Below, piece after piece: positions 15,853 through 16,796 of a stretch of DNA of 16,796 nt (position 1 is the stretch's first letter; every line of letters starts with the position of its first letter). This DNA is from WTAW01 sp964540205 (GTDB lineage Bacteria > Acidobacteriota > Aminicenantia > Aminicenantales > Aminicenantaceae). The notes beneath the pieces were generated by a model. It saw only the letters and a program-made list of their open reading frames with translations. It made no database searches and had not been told where the DNA came from. A program made the position numbers and the translations under genes. The stretch is taken from assembly GCA_964540205.1 (NCBI GenBank), contig CAZIMJ010000045.1:1-16796 (forward strand), in the 5' to 3' direction.

Positions 15853-16796
15853 ATGAAGACTACAAAACTCTATGCATCTCAAAAAAAACTCGGGGCAAAA
15901 ATGATCGAGTTTTTCGGTTGGGAGATGCCGGTCGAGTTTTCGGGCATAATCGGAGAACACATGGCCGTCCGGACGAAAGCGGGCCTATTTGACGTCAGTC
16001 ATATGGGTGAGGTCCTGATTTCAGGAAAACAAGCTCTGGATTTTGTCCAGTATTTGACTCCGAATAATGCCGCCCGCCTGACACCGGATAAGGCGCAGTA
16101 TACTGCCTTAACAACTCCAAAAGGGACTTTTATCGACGACATGCTGGTCTATTGTCTGGATGAGGAAAAGTATCTCTGTGTCGTCAATGCAGCCAATTCG
16201 GATAAAGACTACGAATGGATACTCAGCCACAAGGGCGATTTTGATGTCTCTGTCGAGAACCAAAGTGATAGTTATACACAACTGGCTCTCCAAGGCCGGG
16301 AAGCAGAAGCCATCCTGCAACCCCTCACAGGAATAAATTTGGAGGAGATGAAGACCTTTAGGACCGCAAGAGGAAGCGTTGCTGGCGTTGGTGCCCTGGT
16401 CTCACGAACGGGTTATACAGGGGAAGACGGCTTTGAAATATATACACAGTCCGAGAATCCTGCAAAGATCTGGGATGCTCTTCTGGAGGAGGGAGAAGCG
16501 CGCGGGCTACTTCCTATCGGGCTTGGTGCACGGGATACTCTCCGGCTGGAAGCTACATTGATGCTCTATGGGAACGATATCGATGAGACCACAACTGTCC
16601 TGGAAGCGGGATTGGGTTGGCTTGTGAAGTTCAAGAAGGGCGATTTTTTAGGACGCGAGGCATTGCTCAAGCAAAAAGAAGAGGGACTGCGCCGTAAGAT
16701 CGTTGGTTTCGAGATCCTGGGACGGGGGATTGCCAGACCTCACTATTCCGTGTTTGTAAATGGCGAGAAAGTTTCGGAAGTGAACTCAGGATCGTA
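15853..16796 (+). CDS. gcvT: Aminomethyltransferase, glycine cleavage system T protein (partial, 3' end outside window)
   Basis: The first 314 residues of GcvT, which moves the methylene group from the aminomethyl-lipoyl arm of H protein to tetrahydrofolate and releases ammonia. Recognisable parts are KKLGAKMIEFFGWEMPV (11-27), GLFDVSHMGE (44-53), GTFIDDMLVY (91-100) with the catalytic Asp expected at 95/96, SRTGYTGEDGFEI (184-196), LGARDTLRLEA (224-234), EAGLGWLVKFKKGDFLGREA (251-270) and RGIARPHY (291-298). Family length is about 360-370, so roughly 50 residues are missing past the window edge. The ATG has an AAAAGGAG ribosome site 9 nt upstream. Other gcv genes may follow downstream, as is common, but are not visible. 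Confidence 0.95.
   Translation, partial: MKTTKLYASQKKLGAKMIEFFGWEMPVEFSGIIGEHMAVRTKAGLFDVSHMGEVLISGKQALDFVQYLTPNNAARLTPDKAQYTALTTPKGTFIDDMLVYCLDEEKYLCVVNAANSDKDYEWILSHKGDFDVSVENQSDSYTQLALQGREAEAILQPLTGINLEEMKTFRTARGSVAGVGALVSRTGYTGEDGFEIYTQSENPAKIWDALLEEGEARGLLPIGLGARDTLRLEATLMLYGNDIDETTTVLEAGLGWLVKFKKGDFLGREALLKQKEEGLRRKIVGFEILGRGIARPHYSVFVNGEKVSEVNSGS

Overview
The window is a bacterial chromosomal segment with normal housekeeping genes, σ70-like promoters (TTGACA / 17 bp / TATxxx) and Shine-Dalgarno sites of the AGGAGG type. The mix of families (DUF711, DUF6599, a GldA/GldF/GldG/DUF4340 ABC system, an exported PEGA/NHL protein beside a PknB-type kinase, and an ArgS with an unusual HIGH region) recalls Acidobacteriota-like genomes, perhaps Candidatus Aminicenantes. 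That placement comes from memory of where these families co-occur and is low confidence. No phage, plasmid, CRISPR or transposase gene is present.

Layout. 1-24 is the 3' end of a tRNA-Ser, followed almost at once by a DUF711 gene (+). Facing it on the minus strand are mutY, with an intact Nudix box, and a DUF6599 gene, overlapping by ATGA. The long intergenic stretch 3224-3709 holds the mutY promoter, an inverted-repeat-bounded element with a REP-like hairpin pair at its centre, and a strong promoter for the next unit. That unit (+, 3710-7374) is a membrane Ser/Thr kinase followed 14 nt later by an exported SH3/PEGA/NHL-propeller protein. Convergent to it is a GAF-GGDEF gene whose catalytic motif is degenerate but whose RxxD inhibitory site is kept. 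After a 308-bp spacer with two more REP-like hairpins comes a tightly coupled minus-strand operon, read from high to low coordinates: ABC ATPase, permease, GldG-like auxiliary protein, DUF4340 protein. Upstream of it lies argS, whose stop codon is part of another REP-like pair. The window ends in a truncated gcvT (+), divergent from argS.

How the genes may work together. The four-gene ABC operon is translationally coupled and probably forms one envelope complex. The kinase and PEGA/NHL pair look like a split form of the single-protein PknD arrangement, in which the sensor propeller is part of the kinase. The most distinctive non-coding signal is a family of GTAG-plus-hairpin palindromes at three intergenic loci. 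They match the architecture of REP elements mobilised by RAYT (TnpA_REP) transposases, and two loci share an overlapping inverted-dimer layout.
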